A DNA stretch of 23,108 nt from Lishizhenia sp. (GCA_007117055.1 SKHH01000073.1:1-23108); one strand, 5' to 3'; shown: positions 7,781-15,728, counted from the stretch's first letter. Numbers and translations: made by a program. Notes: a model not told the origin generated them from the sequence alone.

Positions 7781-9190
7781 ATGAAAAGTTGTAGAAATAA
7801 TATACTTAAGCTGGTTGCCATTACTTTTTTGTTAGGGACAAATGCACTTTTTTCTGTGAGTCAAGATGGGTATGAGCAAGATAGTTTGTTTATGCGTAAG
7901 ATTTTTGATGAAGCGCTAAGTCGTGGTGAGGCGTATGAAGATTTGAAAAGTTTGTGTAAAGATGTGGGCGCTCGTTTGTCGGGTTCAGCGGAGGCAGATA
8001 TGGCTGTTAAATGGGGTAAGCTTCGTTTGGAAAAATACGGTTTTGATACGGTTTATTTACAAGAAATTCAAGTCCCACATTGGGAGCGAGGAACCAAAGA
8101 GTCGGGATGGTATGAAACCGCAGATGGTACGATTTATAAAATAGATGTTTTGGCACTTGGAGGTTCAGTAGATACCGATGGATTGATATCTGCCGAATTG
8201 GTGAGTTTTTCTACCCTAGAAGAATTACGAAAAGCAGAAAAATCGAAAGTAGAAGGAAAACTCGTTTTTGTAAATGAACCGATGAATGAGAAGTTGATTA
8301 ACACCTTTTCCGCTTATGGAGGTTGTTTTCCGGTGCGCAGTTCGTCTGCTGTTGATGCAGGAAAATTAGGCGCAGTGGGTGTGATTATTCGTTCTTTGAG
8401 TTTGTTAGAACACGATCATCCACACACGGGTACATTGCGCTACACTGATGAAGTAGAAAAAATCCCGGCTGCTGCCATTTCAACGAAAGCCGCGAATCAA
8501 TTACAACAATTAGTGGATAATGGAGAGCATTTGACCTTCCATTTAGAAATGAACTGTAAGAGTTATCCCGATAAGAAATCACACAATGTAATTGCTGAGA
8601 TGAAAGGGAGTGTGTATCCAAAGAATATTATTGCTTTTGGCGGACATTTGGACTCTTGGGATGTTGGAGAAGGAGCACACGATGACGGAGCAGGAATAGT
8701 TCATACGATGGAAGCTTTACGTATTTTAAAAGTGTTGGATTACAAACCGCGCAATACATTGAGGGTGGTGTTTTTTATGAATGAGGAGAATGGAAATATG
8801 GGTGGAAAAACCTATGCGAAAAAGGTGAAGGAAAAAGGTGAAAATCATATTGCGGCTATCGAAAGTGATAGGGGAGGGTTTAGTCCACGTGGTTTTACCT
8901 GTGATGGAAGTGAAGCTCACTTAAAGTTACTTCAAGCGTTTAAATTACTGTTTGAACCATATGAGCTACATCGTTTTGAGAAAGGTTATGGAGGTGTTGA
9001 TATTTATCCTTTAAAAGATGAATATGAAGATATTGCTTTGTTTGGTTTTTTACCAGATAGCCAGCGCTATTTTGATTATCACCATAATGCGAATGATGTA
9101 TTTGAGGAAGTGAACAAAAGAGAATTAGAACTCGGGGCTGCGAGTATTTCCTCTTTGGTTTATTTGTTGGATAAGTACTTGTTGGATTAG
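7781..9190 (+). CDS. Secreted M28 family zinc metallopeptidase (carboxypeptidase Q-like)
   Basis: The 469-residue protein has a hydrophobic signal peptide (about 1-27) followed by an M28 exopeptidase with an inserted protease-associated (PA) domain at about 125-255. The two-zinc site is complete: H289 (GGHLDSWD), D301 (HDDGAG), catalytic base E335 and ligand E336 (MNEENG), D363 (ESDRGG) and H434 (DYHHNANDVFE). Wording and positions resemble animal carboxypeptidase Q (plasma glutamate carboxypeptidase). It probably acts as an amino- or dipeptidase on peptides in the periplasm or outside. The start follows AGGAAGGA immediately. Just upstream, TATCTTCG at 7755-7762 is a one-mismatch -7 box. The gene is monocistronic, divergent from the membrane-protein unit and convergent with the FG-GAP gene. 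Confidence 0.9.
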   Translation: MKSCRNNILKLVAITFLLGTNALFSVSQDGYEQDSLFMRKIFDEALSRGEAYEDLKSLCKDVGARLSGSAEADMAVKWGKLRLEKYGFDTVYLQEIQVPHWERGTKESGWYETADGTIYKIDVLALGGSVDTDGLISAELVSFSTLEELRKAEKSKVEGKLVFVNEPMNEKLINTFSAYGGCFPVRSSSAVDAGKLGAVGVIIRSLSLLEHDHPHTGTLRYTDEVEKIPAAAISTKAANQLQQLVDNGEHLTFHLEMNCKSYPDKKSHNVIAEMKGSVYPKNIIAFGGHLDSWDVGEGAHDDGAGIVHTMEALRILKVLDYKPRNTLRVVFFMNEENGNMGGKTYAKKVKEKGENHIAAIESDRGGFSPRGFTCDGSEAHLKLLQAFKLLFEPYELHRFEKGYGGVDIYPLKDEYEDIALFGFLPDSQRYFDYHHNANDVFEEVNKRELELGAASISSLVYLLDKYLLD

Positions 9191-9607
9191 GTGTAAATTT
9201 GCTGCGCTAGTTTAGTTTAACTGCAAATTTTCATGTAGGAGGCGCAAAGGGTTAATTCGCTTTGTTCGTTTTCTTTGCTAGGCGCTGCAGGGTAAGTTCA
9301 TGTTTTCTAGTACAAAAGGTAGACACCCAAGTGTTCAATAATCAGTTATGTAATCGAGTTCTTCCCGATCTCATAATTTGGTACGGTACAAGCTGACACT
9401 TCTCGGTTTTGTTCGAATCCTCGAACTCCTATGTAATTGTAACTCATAAATTGTTTTTTTTAATATAACTCTCAAGGTGATCGGGTGGTTTTAGCGAAAC
9501 GTAGTGTAGTTGAAATTGTATCGAGAGGACCGGAATTAGGGTAAAAGTTTAATTTTTTTGTTCTCGACACATAATCAGTTTTCTATTTGATTCTAACTTG
9601 ATATTTT
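9191..9607. other. 417-bp convergent intergenic region with degenerate repeats
   Basis: No gene is supported here. An AAATTTGC/GCAAATTT inverted repeat (9195-9202 and 9223-9230) begins 4 bp after the peptidase stop and may be a weak terminator. GTTCGA-ATCC-TCGAAC at 9411-9426 is a six-base-pair hairpin. Around 9493-9535 the text (GCGAAACGTAGTGTAGTTG, then TCGAGAGGACC) looks like a decayed member of the dispersed intergenic repeats seen in many Bacteroidota. The whole stretch is richer in G and C than the neighbouring gaps and reads like eroded repetitive DNA. Confidence 0.45.
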
Positions 9608-11803
9608 CTACCTTACAACCAGCTTAAAGCGCTCATCATTCAAATGAAGAAAATACATGCCTTTTTGGTGTGATGATAAATCAATTAGGCAGTTTTTTTG
9701 TTCGCATTGAACGTGTTTTATACGTTTTCCAAGTGCGTTGTAGATGGTGATCTCGAAGATTTCTTGGTCGTGATAGATGGTGAAAAATCCATTTTCTGAT
9801 GGGTTTGGATAAATGTGTGTTTTTGTAAGAGAAGTATTTCCTTCGGTATTTACGGTTGGAGTACTTCCTACTTTTCCTGTAAAAGGCCAAACGCCACCGA
9901 GTTCTCCTCCAAGAATCAAATTCAGATCATCGCTTGAAGTGAGTTTGTTTAGTGCTAGCGTACTTTGAGCACCAACATCAATGTCAGGATAGGCGTTATT
10001 TACCTCTTCAAATGTTTCATGAGGTGAAATATTGGAAAACAAGCGAATTCTCCCGTTGTTTGAACCGAGTAATAGATATGTGGTGTCGTTTATCTCACAA
10101 AATTGAGGGAAATAAAAAGTGGTAGCTGAGGAGCTAGAAATTTGTCCCAAATTGTCATCCATGAGTTCGAAAGATGTGGTACTTTGTGAGGAATTACTGA
10201 AATACATCAATCCTCCTATGCGTTGACCAACAATTAAATCTTCTTTGCCATTTTTATTCAGGTCGTAAAAAACCGGGGTAGCAAATCCTTGTACGCTTAT
10301 GGGTGAATTGTGCTCATCTTCTAGTGGTTGTATCTGTGTACTAAAAGAGTTGGCATTTGTTCCGTTTCTTTCGCAATAATAGATGTCACCTGTGTCTGTA
10401 CCTATTACTAAGTCGCGTAGACCGTTGTTGGTTAGGTCCGAAAAAGCAGGGACAATTCTTAATCCTAAACCTTTGGAAGAGAGATTAAGCCAGTCATTAG
10501 TTACAAATGTAAAAACGGGGGCATCAACAGTACCCGTATTTTGATAATAGTGTATACGAGAAACTTTTTCCCTTGAGGGTAAATATTCATAATTAGAGCT
10601 AATCAGCAGGTCCAATAATCCGTCTCCATTGACATCTTCAAAAACAGGAATACTGCCTCTTCCAGCATCAATGATGGACGTATGCAGGAAATTTGGATTA
10701 CTTAAGGTGAAATTTGGAGATGTGTTTGTACCAAAGTTTCTATAGTAATGTGTTCCACCGGCATTTTCTGAGGCTCCGTTTACATTGCTGGCAAATAGAA
10801 TGTCTGTGTTTCCGTCTAAATTTACATCCACTAAATAAGCTGTAGGCATAGTAGTGATATTTACGGGAGTGGAATTACTAGGGAAGAACACATCTTTGAA
10901 AATCATTTTAGGTTGGTCATTTGCGGGTTTGTTTTCTGAAATAAGTGCGGTGATATTTGAAGCATCAACATCTCCTATTAGAATATCTTTTGCGTTATCA
11001 CTGTTCAAGTCCAGTGCCAATAAAGTGGTTCCGGGATGTCTGAAATCTCTTGAGTTCTCATTTTGTTCCATTTCTGTTTCACCACATAAAGGGTGGGTGG
11101 AATTTAATGTAATTGAATTATCCACAGGCGATTCGGTGAACTTTCCGTAGCAGGTGTTTTCTAATTGAAAAATCAACGAATCGGAATGTTGAAACAGCTC
11201 CATGGATAAATTTCGGTGGTATTCTAGGCGTTCACCACTTGGGTTGAAGGTCAAAATATCAATATCTCCGTCGTGATCCAGATCCACAAGCGCAGGTACA
11301 TCAATCGAACTGACAAATAGGTTTTGAGGAAAGTCAAAGTAATCACTTTGTATAATTTCTTTTTCTACTTCCCATTGCCAATGATTATTAGTGGAGCTTG
11401 TATTTTTAATAACTTTTATTCCAGCCGTTCCTGCTGTCCAAATGTCTTTTAATCCATCGTTGTTGTAATCAAGTAATACCGCTCGGTGTCTTAAATCATT
11501 CGGAAAGAGTGTGTCCGCAAGATGTTGATAGATGTACTGAATGCTATTGTCTGCTTTTGGAGATGCCAAGAATAAACGAATTTGGTGGGATCCACGGTCA
11601 AAAATGAAAAGATCCTCTAGTCCATCATCATTGATGTCAATTTGAGAAAATTGCGGATGATTTAAACCTCCCATCCAAGCGTTGTTTAATGTATCATTAC
11701 CTCTGATTACTGGAATGTCAGAATTAAATTCAAAACCAAGCTGCCCCAATAGGTTAAGGCTTAAGCTCAAAATAATTAATATACACAACTTTCGTTTTAT
11801 CAT
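9608..11803 (-). CDS. T9SS-exported FG-GAP/VCBS repeat protein
   Basis: This 731-residue secreted protein has a signal peptide (MIKRKLCILIILSLSLNLLG). It carries eight FG-GAP/VCBS repeats with calcium-binding DxDxDG-like loops, starting at residues 56, 112, 174, 265, 326, 390, 456 and 514 (for example DINDDGLEDL and DVNGDGLLDL). Residues about 660-731 are a type A T9SS C-terminal sorting domain: IYPNPSENG, then a beta-sandwich ending in KGMYFLHLNDERFKLVVR. The repeats should fold as a beta-propeller. The sorting domain directs export across the outer membrane, after which it is normally removed or the protein is anchored. Loops 4 and 7 (DLNSDNAKDI, DLTNNGLRDL) depart from the consensus and may bind calcium poorly. 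It could be an adhesin or cell-surface binding protein. The ligand is unknown and no catalytic domain is visible. Confidence 0.92.
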   Translation of the reverse strand: MIKRKLCILIILSLSLNLLGQLGFEFNSDIPVIRGNDTLNNAWMGGLNHPQFSQIDINDDGLEDLFIFDRGSHQIRLFLASPKADNSIQYIYQHLADTLFPNDLRHRAVLLDYNNDGLKDIWTAGTAGIKVIKNTSSTNNHWQWEVEKEIIQSDYFDFPQNLFVSSIDVPALVDLDHDGDIDILTFNPSGERLEYHRNLSMELFQHSDSLIFQLENTCYGKFTESPVDNSITLNSTHPLCGETEMEQNENSRDFRHPGTTLLALDLNSDNAKDILIGDVDASNITALISENKPANDQPKMIFKDVFFPSNSTPVNITTMPTAYLVDVNLDGNTDILFASNVNGASENAGGTHYYRNFGTNTSPNFTLSNPNFLHTSIIDAGRGSIPVFEDVNGDGLLDLLISSNYEYLPSREKVSRIHYYQNTGTVDAPVFTFVTNDWLNLSSKGLGLRIVPAFSDLTNNGLRDLVIGTDTGDIYYCERNGTNANSFSTQIQPLEDEHNSPISVQGFATPVFYDLNKNGKEDLIVGQRIGGLMYFSNSSQSTTSFELMDDNLGQISSSSATTFYFPQFCEINDTTYLLLGSNNGRIRLFSNISPHETFEEVNNAYPDIDVGAQSTLALNKLTSSDDLNLILGGELGGVWPFTGKVGSTPTVNTEGNTSLTKTHIYPNPSENGFFTIYHDQEIFEITIYNALGKRIKHVQCEQKNCLIDLSSHQKGMYFLHLNDERFKLVVR

Positions 11804-11882
11804 ACCAGACTTTCTTCGATAGCTAAATGTACAAATATTTTGTGTTTAAGTATTCCGTCTTGGATACAGTTATAGTTATAGT

Positions 11883-11995
11883 CATGTGATGTTAAGATGT
11901 CTCTTCATTTCGACGAACTTTTGTGAGGTAACCTCGCAAGACCGCCGAAGGAAGTCTCGCAAGTAAACTTCTGAAGGAAAATCTTTTCAAAATCT
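11883..11995. repeat. Degenerate dispersed intergenic repeat
   Basis: Two related segments follow each other: CCGAAGGAAGTCTCGCAAGT (11943-11962) and a decayed copy TGAAGGAAAATC (near 11972). An extra CCTCGCAAGACC lies at 11932-11943, and CATTTCGACGAAC lies near 11906. Their style resembles the short dispersed repeats common in Bacteroidota intergenic DNA. I cannot confirm other genomic copies from one window. Confidence 0.4.
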
Positions 11996-12047
11996 ATCCT
12001 TTCTTTCTTGTAAATGAGTTTATCCTCCTTTTTGTGAAATATTGCAT

Positions 12048-12077
12048 AAAAAAAATCCCGAATAGTTTTCGGGATTT
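12048..12077 (-). terminator. Rho-independent terminator of the ferredoxin gene
   Basis: The arms 12053-12062 (AAATCCCGAA) and 12068-12077 (TTCGGGATTT) form a perfect 10-bp stem around a five-base loop. On the minus strand it is followed by an unbroken run of U (the A-run 12048-12055). It lies about 45 bp past the ferredoxin stop codon. Confidence 0.9.
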
Positions 12078-12120
12078 AAAGCATTCTTAAACTCACTTTA
12101 AAGATTCATCTCAAAGTTGC

Positions 12121-12468
12121 TTATAAGTGCATAAAATCTTTCTTTTTTAATAATTCTTGTTCTGACTCTCTGTAGTCCGGGTCGTCCACACAACAATCAA
12201 CTGGGCAAACAGCTGCACATTGAGGTTCGTCATGGAAACCAACACATTCAGTACACTTATCTGTAACAATATAGTAAACATCCATGTCAACCGGTTCGAA
12301 GTTTTGTTCAGCGTCAACTTCTTTTCCGTCTAATGTATCGATAATTCCTTTCAGCGATGTTCCATCCGCGTATGTCCATTCTGCTCCTCCTTCATATATT
12401 GCGTTATTAGGACATTCTGGTTCACATGCACCACAGTTGATGCATTCGTCCGTAATCATTATAGCCAT
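12121..12468 (-). CDS. 2[4Fe-4S] ferredoxin, Alvin-type second cluster motif, with central insert
   Basis: The 115-residue cytosolic electron carrier has a first cluster motif C9-C12-C15-C19 (CINCGACEPECP). The second motif is C72-C75-C84-C88, in which eight residues part the second and third cysteines (CTECVGFHDEPQC). That spacing is typical of Allochromatium vinosum-type ferredoxins, which have one cluster of very low potential. Residues about 28-66 form an acidic insert between the motifs, longer than in minimal bacterial ferredoxins. C92 and C93 follow the second motif. The gene has its own promoter and terminator and is transcribed away from the acyl-CoA reductase. Its redox partner is unknown; a link to the divergent reductase operon is only suggested by position. 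Confidence 0.93.
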   Translation of the reverse strand: MAIMITDECINCGACEPECPNNAIYEGGAEWTYADGTSLKGIIDTLDGKEVDAEQNFEPVDMDVYYIVTDKCTECVGFHDEPQCAAVCPVDCCVDDPDYRESEQELLKKKDFMHL

Positions 12469-12503
12469 TTTCTATCTTTTTTAACGTTTGTTATTTAACT
12501 TTG

Positions 12504-12511
12504 CAAAAGTA
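12504..12511 (-). promoter_or_regulatory. Bacteroidota -7 promoter box for the ferredoxin
   Basis: On the minus strand this reads TACTTTTG, a perfect TAnnTTTG match, placed 35 bp before the ferredoxin ATG. That gives a leader of about 29 nt. A TTG lies 24 bp further upstream, slightly beyond the usual 17-23 bp spacing. Confidence 0.55.
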
Positions 12512-12620
12512 TATATTTTTTTTTCGTAGCTAGAACAACTGTACAATGAAAATGGTTCATTTTTGTTTAATTCATGACAGTTTCGGAAGGGAATAATCGA
12601 TAGTAATGTAAAATTTTGAT

Positions 12621-13676
12621 GTGGAGAAACGAAGAGAGAGTTTAATAAAAGCTTTTCAAGAGGTAGGGAAAGCCATGATATTGTTTGCAAATCAGTCAGG
12701 TTACGATTCGTTCAACAAGTTGATGGATGAGTCGCTGTATGATCGAATGATGACCGAAATTGAGACAGCGCATCGTTATAACGGATGGTTTACTCCTGAA
12801 TCCGTGCGAAACGCCTTGTTGGAATTAGGTCAATTACTTACGGAAGAAAAGTTATCCAATTGGACGAAAGAATATGAATTCTCAACAAGTCCGAAGTCAG
12901 TAGGTATTGTTATGGCAGGAAATATACCATTGGTCGGTTTTCACGATTTTCTGTGTGTTATCTTTAGTGGTAATAAGGCAATCGTAAAATTATCCTCGGA
13001 TGATAATCGCATTTTCCCCATTTTATTGGAAATAATAACGTTGTATTATCCTGAAATTTTTTCTTACGTTAATATTCAGCCACAATTAAAAGAAATAGAT
13101 GCAGTGATTGCCACAGGGAGTGATAATTCAGCCCGATATTTTGAGAAGTATTTTGAACGTGTCCCACATATTATTCGCCGAAACAGGACATCTTTGGCTG
13201 TTTTAAACGGAACAGAGACCAAAGAAGAATTATATCAATTAGGAAAAGATATTTTCATGTATTTTGGTTTGGGATGTAGAAATGTTTCAAAAATTTTCAT
13301 TCCCCAAGATTTTGACTTGAATCGTTTGTTTGAGGCTATTTTACCTTACAACGAAATCATTCACCATCATAAATATGCCAACAACTACGATTATTACAAA
13401 GCGGTTTATTTGATGAATAAACATCAAATCATAGAAAACGGTTTTTTATTGACCATGGAGTCAGAAGAACTTTTTGCACCAATTGGAGTTTTATTGATTA
13501 CGCGATATAATCATCAAGATGAGGTTGAGCAATATTTAGATGAACATAAAAGTCAAATTCAAGTGATTGTTGGAAAGGATTATATTCCTTTTGGAGAAGC
13601 GCAGTCACCAAGGTTAAATGATTATGCAGATGGTGTAAATACAATGCAGTTTTTAGATCAAATCAATAAAAAATGA
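12621..13676 (+). CDS. Acyl-CoA reductase (LuxC-type), Bacteroidota form
   Basis: This 351-residue enzyme of the aldehyde dehydrogenase fold should reduce an acyl thioester (acyl-CoA or acyl-ACP) to an aldehyde with NADPH. Support comes from GIVMAGNIPLVGFHD at 95-109, VKLSSDDNR at 122-130, TGSDNSARYFEKYF at 165-178, RRNRTSLAVLNG at 186-197, and the catalytic cysteine C219 in YFGLGCRNVSK. The start is a GTG at 12621: the frame has a TAA at 12609 with no ATG between, and the nearby ATG at 12619 is out of frame and soon closed. An internal ATG at codon 19 would remove the first conserved helix. It is the first gene of a tight operon and divergent from the ferredoxin. Its natural substrate is not evident. 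Confidence 0.88.
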   Translation: MEKRRESLIKAFQEVGKAMILFANQSGYDSFNKLMDESLYDRMMTEIETAHRYNGWFTPESVRNALLELGQLLTEEKLSNWTKEYEFSTSPKSVGIVMAGNIPLVGFHDFLCVIFSGNKAIVKLSSDDNRIFPILLEIITLYYPEIFSYVNIQPQLKEIDAVIATGSDNSARYFEKYFERVPHIIRRNRTSLAVLNGTETKEELYQLGKDIFMYFGLGCRNVSKIFIPQDFDLNRLFEAILPYNEIIHHHKYANNYDYYKAVYLMNKHQIIENGFLLTMESEELFAPIGVLLITRYNHQDEVEQYLDEHKSQIQVIVGKDYIPFGEAQSPRLNDYADGVNTMQFLDQINKK

Positions 13677-14044
13677 TAGCAAATAAATATACGTTGGTGT
13701 TAGGAGCAAGTGAAAACCCATCTCGTTATGGAAATATCGCAACCAAAAGATTGAGAAAGGGTGGGTTTAAGGTGTATGCTTATGGCAGAAAAAGTGGAGT
13801 AATTGACGGTCTTCCAATTCGTACAGATTTCCCTACAAGTGAGGAAGGAATTCATACGGTAACGCTTTATGTTTCAGCGAAAAATCAGGACGAATATATT
13901 CCTATGATTTTAGATTTAAAACCCAAACGAGTGATTTTTAATCCAGGTACGGAAAATGCCTCTTTTCAAAAAGAGTTAGAGAAAAAAGGAATTGAAGCGG
14001 ATGTTTCTTGTACCTTAGTGCTATTGGCGCGAGGAATTTATTAG
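13673..14044 (+). CDS. CoA-binding domain protein (YccU-like)
   Basis: This is a 123-residue single-domain Rossmann-fold protein of the CoA_binding_2 family. Signature segments are TLVLGASENPSRYGNIA at 7-23, which is the nucleotide-binding loop, VYAYGRKSGVIDGLP at 34-48, and a strand-turn PKRVIFNPGTEN at 84-95. The C-terminus holds a conserved cysteine in EADVSCTLVLLARG. Relatives resemble the N-terminal part of succinyl-CoA synthetase alpha and bind CoA, but have no assigned reaction. The ATG overlaps the stop of the acyl-CoA reductase (ATGA), indicating translational coupling. With a CoA-thioester reductase before it, a role in CoA handling is plausible but unproven. Confidence 0.85.
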   Translation: MIANKYTLVLGASENPSRYGNIATKRLRKGGFKVYAYGRKSGVIDGLPIRTDFPTSEEGIHTVTLYVSAKNQDEYIPMILDLKPKRVIFNPGTENASFQKELEKKGIEADVSCTLVLLARGIY

Positions 14045-14047
14045 TAG

Positions 14048-14623
14048 ATGAAAAAAATTATTGCATTTTACAAAAAACATAGTAACCTTATCTTTTTAGG
14101 GATTATAGCGCTCATTTTGTTTGTTCCTTCCATTCGTATGCCTGTGCAAGTAGCACTAAACCGCTTGTTTTCGTTTAGCCCAAAAGAAATTGAGTCAAAA
14201 GAGCAAACTATTTTAGAGGATTGGAACTGGCAGCTAGTCAATCAAGCGGGGCAAAAAGTATGGTTTATAGATTCTAAAGGTAGCCCTGTATTTGTCAATT
14301 TTTGGGCGACTTGGTGTCCACCTTGTGTAGCTGAATTACCAGAATTACAAGCCTTGTATGATGACTATCACAAGGTGGTGGACTTTTTCTTTGTTACGAA
14401 TGAATCTCCAGAAAGAGTAGAAGCATTTTTGACAAAAAAAGGGTATTCCATTCCGATATTTTATCCCATCACTGCGCCACCGAGTCTGTTGGAGTCTAAT
14501 GCGTTGCCGACGTCGTTTTTGTTCTCCCCAAAGGGTCAGTTAAATCGAAAAAAAACAGGTGCGGCGAATTGGAATAGTGAAGCAGTGAGAAATACTATTG
14601 ATAATTGGTTAGAAAAAAAATAG
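14048..14623 (+). CDS. Membrane-anchored TlpA-like thioredoxin
   Basis: The 191 residues include a single N-terminal membrane helix (about 13-29, NLIFLGIIALILFVP) without a clear signal cleavage site. A thioredoxin-fold domain from about residue 55 has the active site W89-C90-P-P-C93 in FWATWCPPCVAELP and the cis-proline P154 in NALPTSFLF. The domain should face the periplasm and reduce or shuffle disulfides there, as TlpA/ResA proteins do in cytochrome maturation and envelope proteins. It lies 3 bp after the CoA-binding gene and 3 bp before hemB. Adjacency to a haem-synthesis gene fits a cytochrome-related role, though that is inference. Confidence 0.9.
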   Translation: MKKIIAFYKKHSNLIFLGIIALILFVPSIRMPVQVALNRLFSFSPKEIESKEQTILEDWNWQLVNQAGQKVWFIDSKGSPVFVNFWATWCPPCVAELPELQALYDDYHKVVDFFFVTNESPERVEAFLTKKGYSIPIFYPITAPPSLLESNALPTSFLFSPKGQLNRKKTGAANWNSEAVRNTIDNWLEKK

Positions 14624-14626
14624 ATA

Positions 14627-15604
14627 ATGATGTATCAAAGGCCAAGAAGAAATCGAAAAAATACTTCGATTAGAAATATGATTGCAGAAACAAATTTAAG
14701 TGTAGATCATTTGATTTACCCTTTGTTTGTAACAGATTTAAAGGAAGAAAAAGTGGCGATAACCTCCATGCCAAATTGTTACAGATGGAGTCAAGAAGCG
14801 ATATTAAAGGAAATTGAATCTTGCGTAGCGCTGGGATTAAATCACTTTGTGTTGTTTCCAGCTGTTAGAGAAGAAAATAAGGATAAAGTGGCTAGTTATA
14901 GTTATAGTGAGGAGAATTTTTACCTTCACGTAATCCGCGCCATCAAAGAACGCTTTCCACAGGTAACTTTAATGAGTGATGTAGCCATGGATCCGTACAG
15001 TTCAGATGGACATGATGGTTTAGTTGAAAATGGCGAAATATTAAACGATCAAACGCTACCTATCTTAGCAAAAATGAGTGTAGCTCAAGCTCAAGCTGGG
15101 ATTGATATTATTGGTCCTTCAGACATGATGGATGGACGCGTAGGTTATATCCGAGAAGCTTTGGATGATGAAGGATGGACAAACACAAGTATTATGTCTT
15201 ATGCAGTAAAATATGCAAGTGCTTATTACGGACCATTTCGTGATGCGTTGGATTCAGCACCGAAAGCAGGAGATAAAAAGACCTATCAGATGAATCCAGC
15301 CAATAAGAAAGAAGCTTTGCTTGAGGCAATGTTAGATGCTGAGCAAGGAGCTGATTTCTTAATGGTGAAACCTGCATTGGCTTATTTGGATGTGATTCAT
15401 GTGTTGAAAGAAAATTTTGCACTTCCTGTTACAGCCTATAATGTTTCAGGAGAGTACGCCATGATTCATGCGGCTGTAAAACAAGGATGGTTGGATTATC
15501 AACCGGTTGTTATGGAAACCTTATTGAGTATGAGAAGAGCAGGAGCAGACGGTATTTTGTCTTATTTTGCAAAAGATGTTGCACAGTGGATGAAAAAAAT
15601 ATGA
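14627..15604 (+). CDS. hemB: Delta-aminolevulinic acid dehydratase (porphobilinogen synthase)
   Basis: The 325-residue cytosolic enzyme joins two molecules of 5-aminolevulinate into porphobilinogen in haem synthesis. Both Schiff-base lysines are present: K195 (SYAVKYASAYYGPFRDA) and K248 (GADFLMVKPA). Other signatures are IIGPSDMMDGRVGYIR at 161-176 and the metal region SDVAMDPYSSDGHDG at 117-131. In that region the three zinc cysteines of the E. coli type are replaced by A120, D122 and D130, the pattern of magnesium- rather than zinc-dependent enzymes. D127 stands where many relatives have His or Tyr. Two adjacent ATGs (14627 and 14630) could serve as start. It is the last gene of the acyl-CoA reductase operon. 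Confidence 0.96.
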   Translation: MMYQRPRRNRKNTSIRNMIAETNLSVDHLIYPLFVTDLKEEKVAITSMPNCYRWSQEAILKEIESCVALGLNHFVLFPAVREENKDKVASYSYSEENFYLHVIRAIKERFPQVTLMSDVAMDPYSSDGHDGLVENGEILNDQTLPILAKMSVAQAQAGIDIIGPSDMMDGRVGYIREALDDEGWTNTSIMSYAVKYASAYYGPFRDALDSAPKAGDKKTYQMNPANKKEALLEAMLDAEQGADFLMVKPALAYLDVIHVLKENFALPVTAYNVSGEYAMIHAAVKQGWLDYQPVVMETLLSMRRAGADGILSYFAKDVAQWMKKI

Positions 15605-15639
15605 TTTTGGTTTGATTCTTGGAGCTTAATTGATAATCG

Positions 15640-15672
15640 TTGCCTTTCTTAGTAAAAAAATCATTAGATTTG
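15640..15672 (+). promoter_or_regulatory. Bacteroidota promoter for the beta-flower / transporter / rim gene set
   Basis: TTG at 15640-15642 and TAGATTTG at 15665-15672, a perfect TAnnTTTG box, are 22 bp apart. The predicted start near 15679 leaves a leader of about 50 nt before the ATG at 15729. It lies in the 124-bp gap after hemB, so the genes downstream can be transcribed apart from the hemB operon. Confidence 0.55.
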
Positions 15673-15728
15673 ATGAGTAAAGTTAATGAATATTTGAAAT
15701 AATTAAAACACAAACTCAGTAGAAGAAT

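Noticed and set aside
9411..9426. GTTCGAATCC looks like the T-loop of a tRNA
   Set aside because: The bases around it do not give a T-stem, and no acceptor, D or anticodon arm can be drawn; it is better explained as a simple inverted repeat.
9522..9535. CGAGAGGACCGGAA resembles the sarcin-ricin loop region of 23S rRNA
   Set aside because: The match is only about 14 bases and the flanks do not resemble 23S rRNA; chance or a decayed repeat is more likely.
10854..11150. 98-codon plus-strand ORF
   Set aside because: Antisense to the FG-GAP gene, whose repeats run unbroken through this stretch.
12284..12484. 66-codon plus-strand ORF
   Set aside because: Antisense to the ferredoxin cluster motifs.
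12481..12690. 69-codon minus-strand ORF upstream of the ferredoxin
   Set aside because: It overlaps the ferredoxin promoter and the start of the acyl-CoA reductase on the other strand, with a composition unlike a protein.
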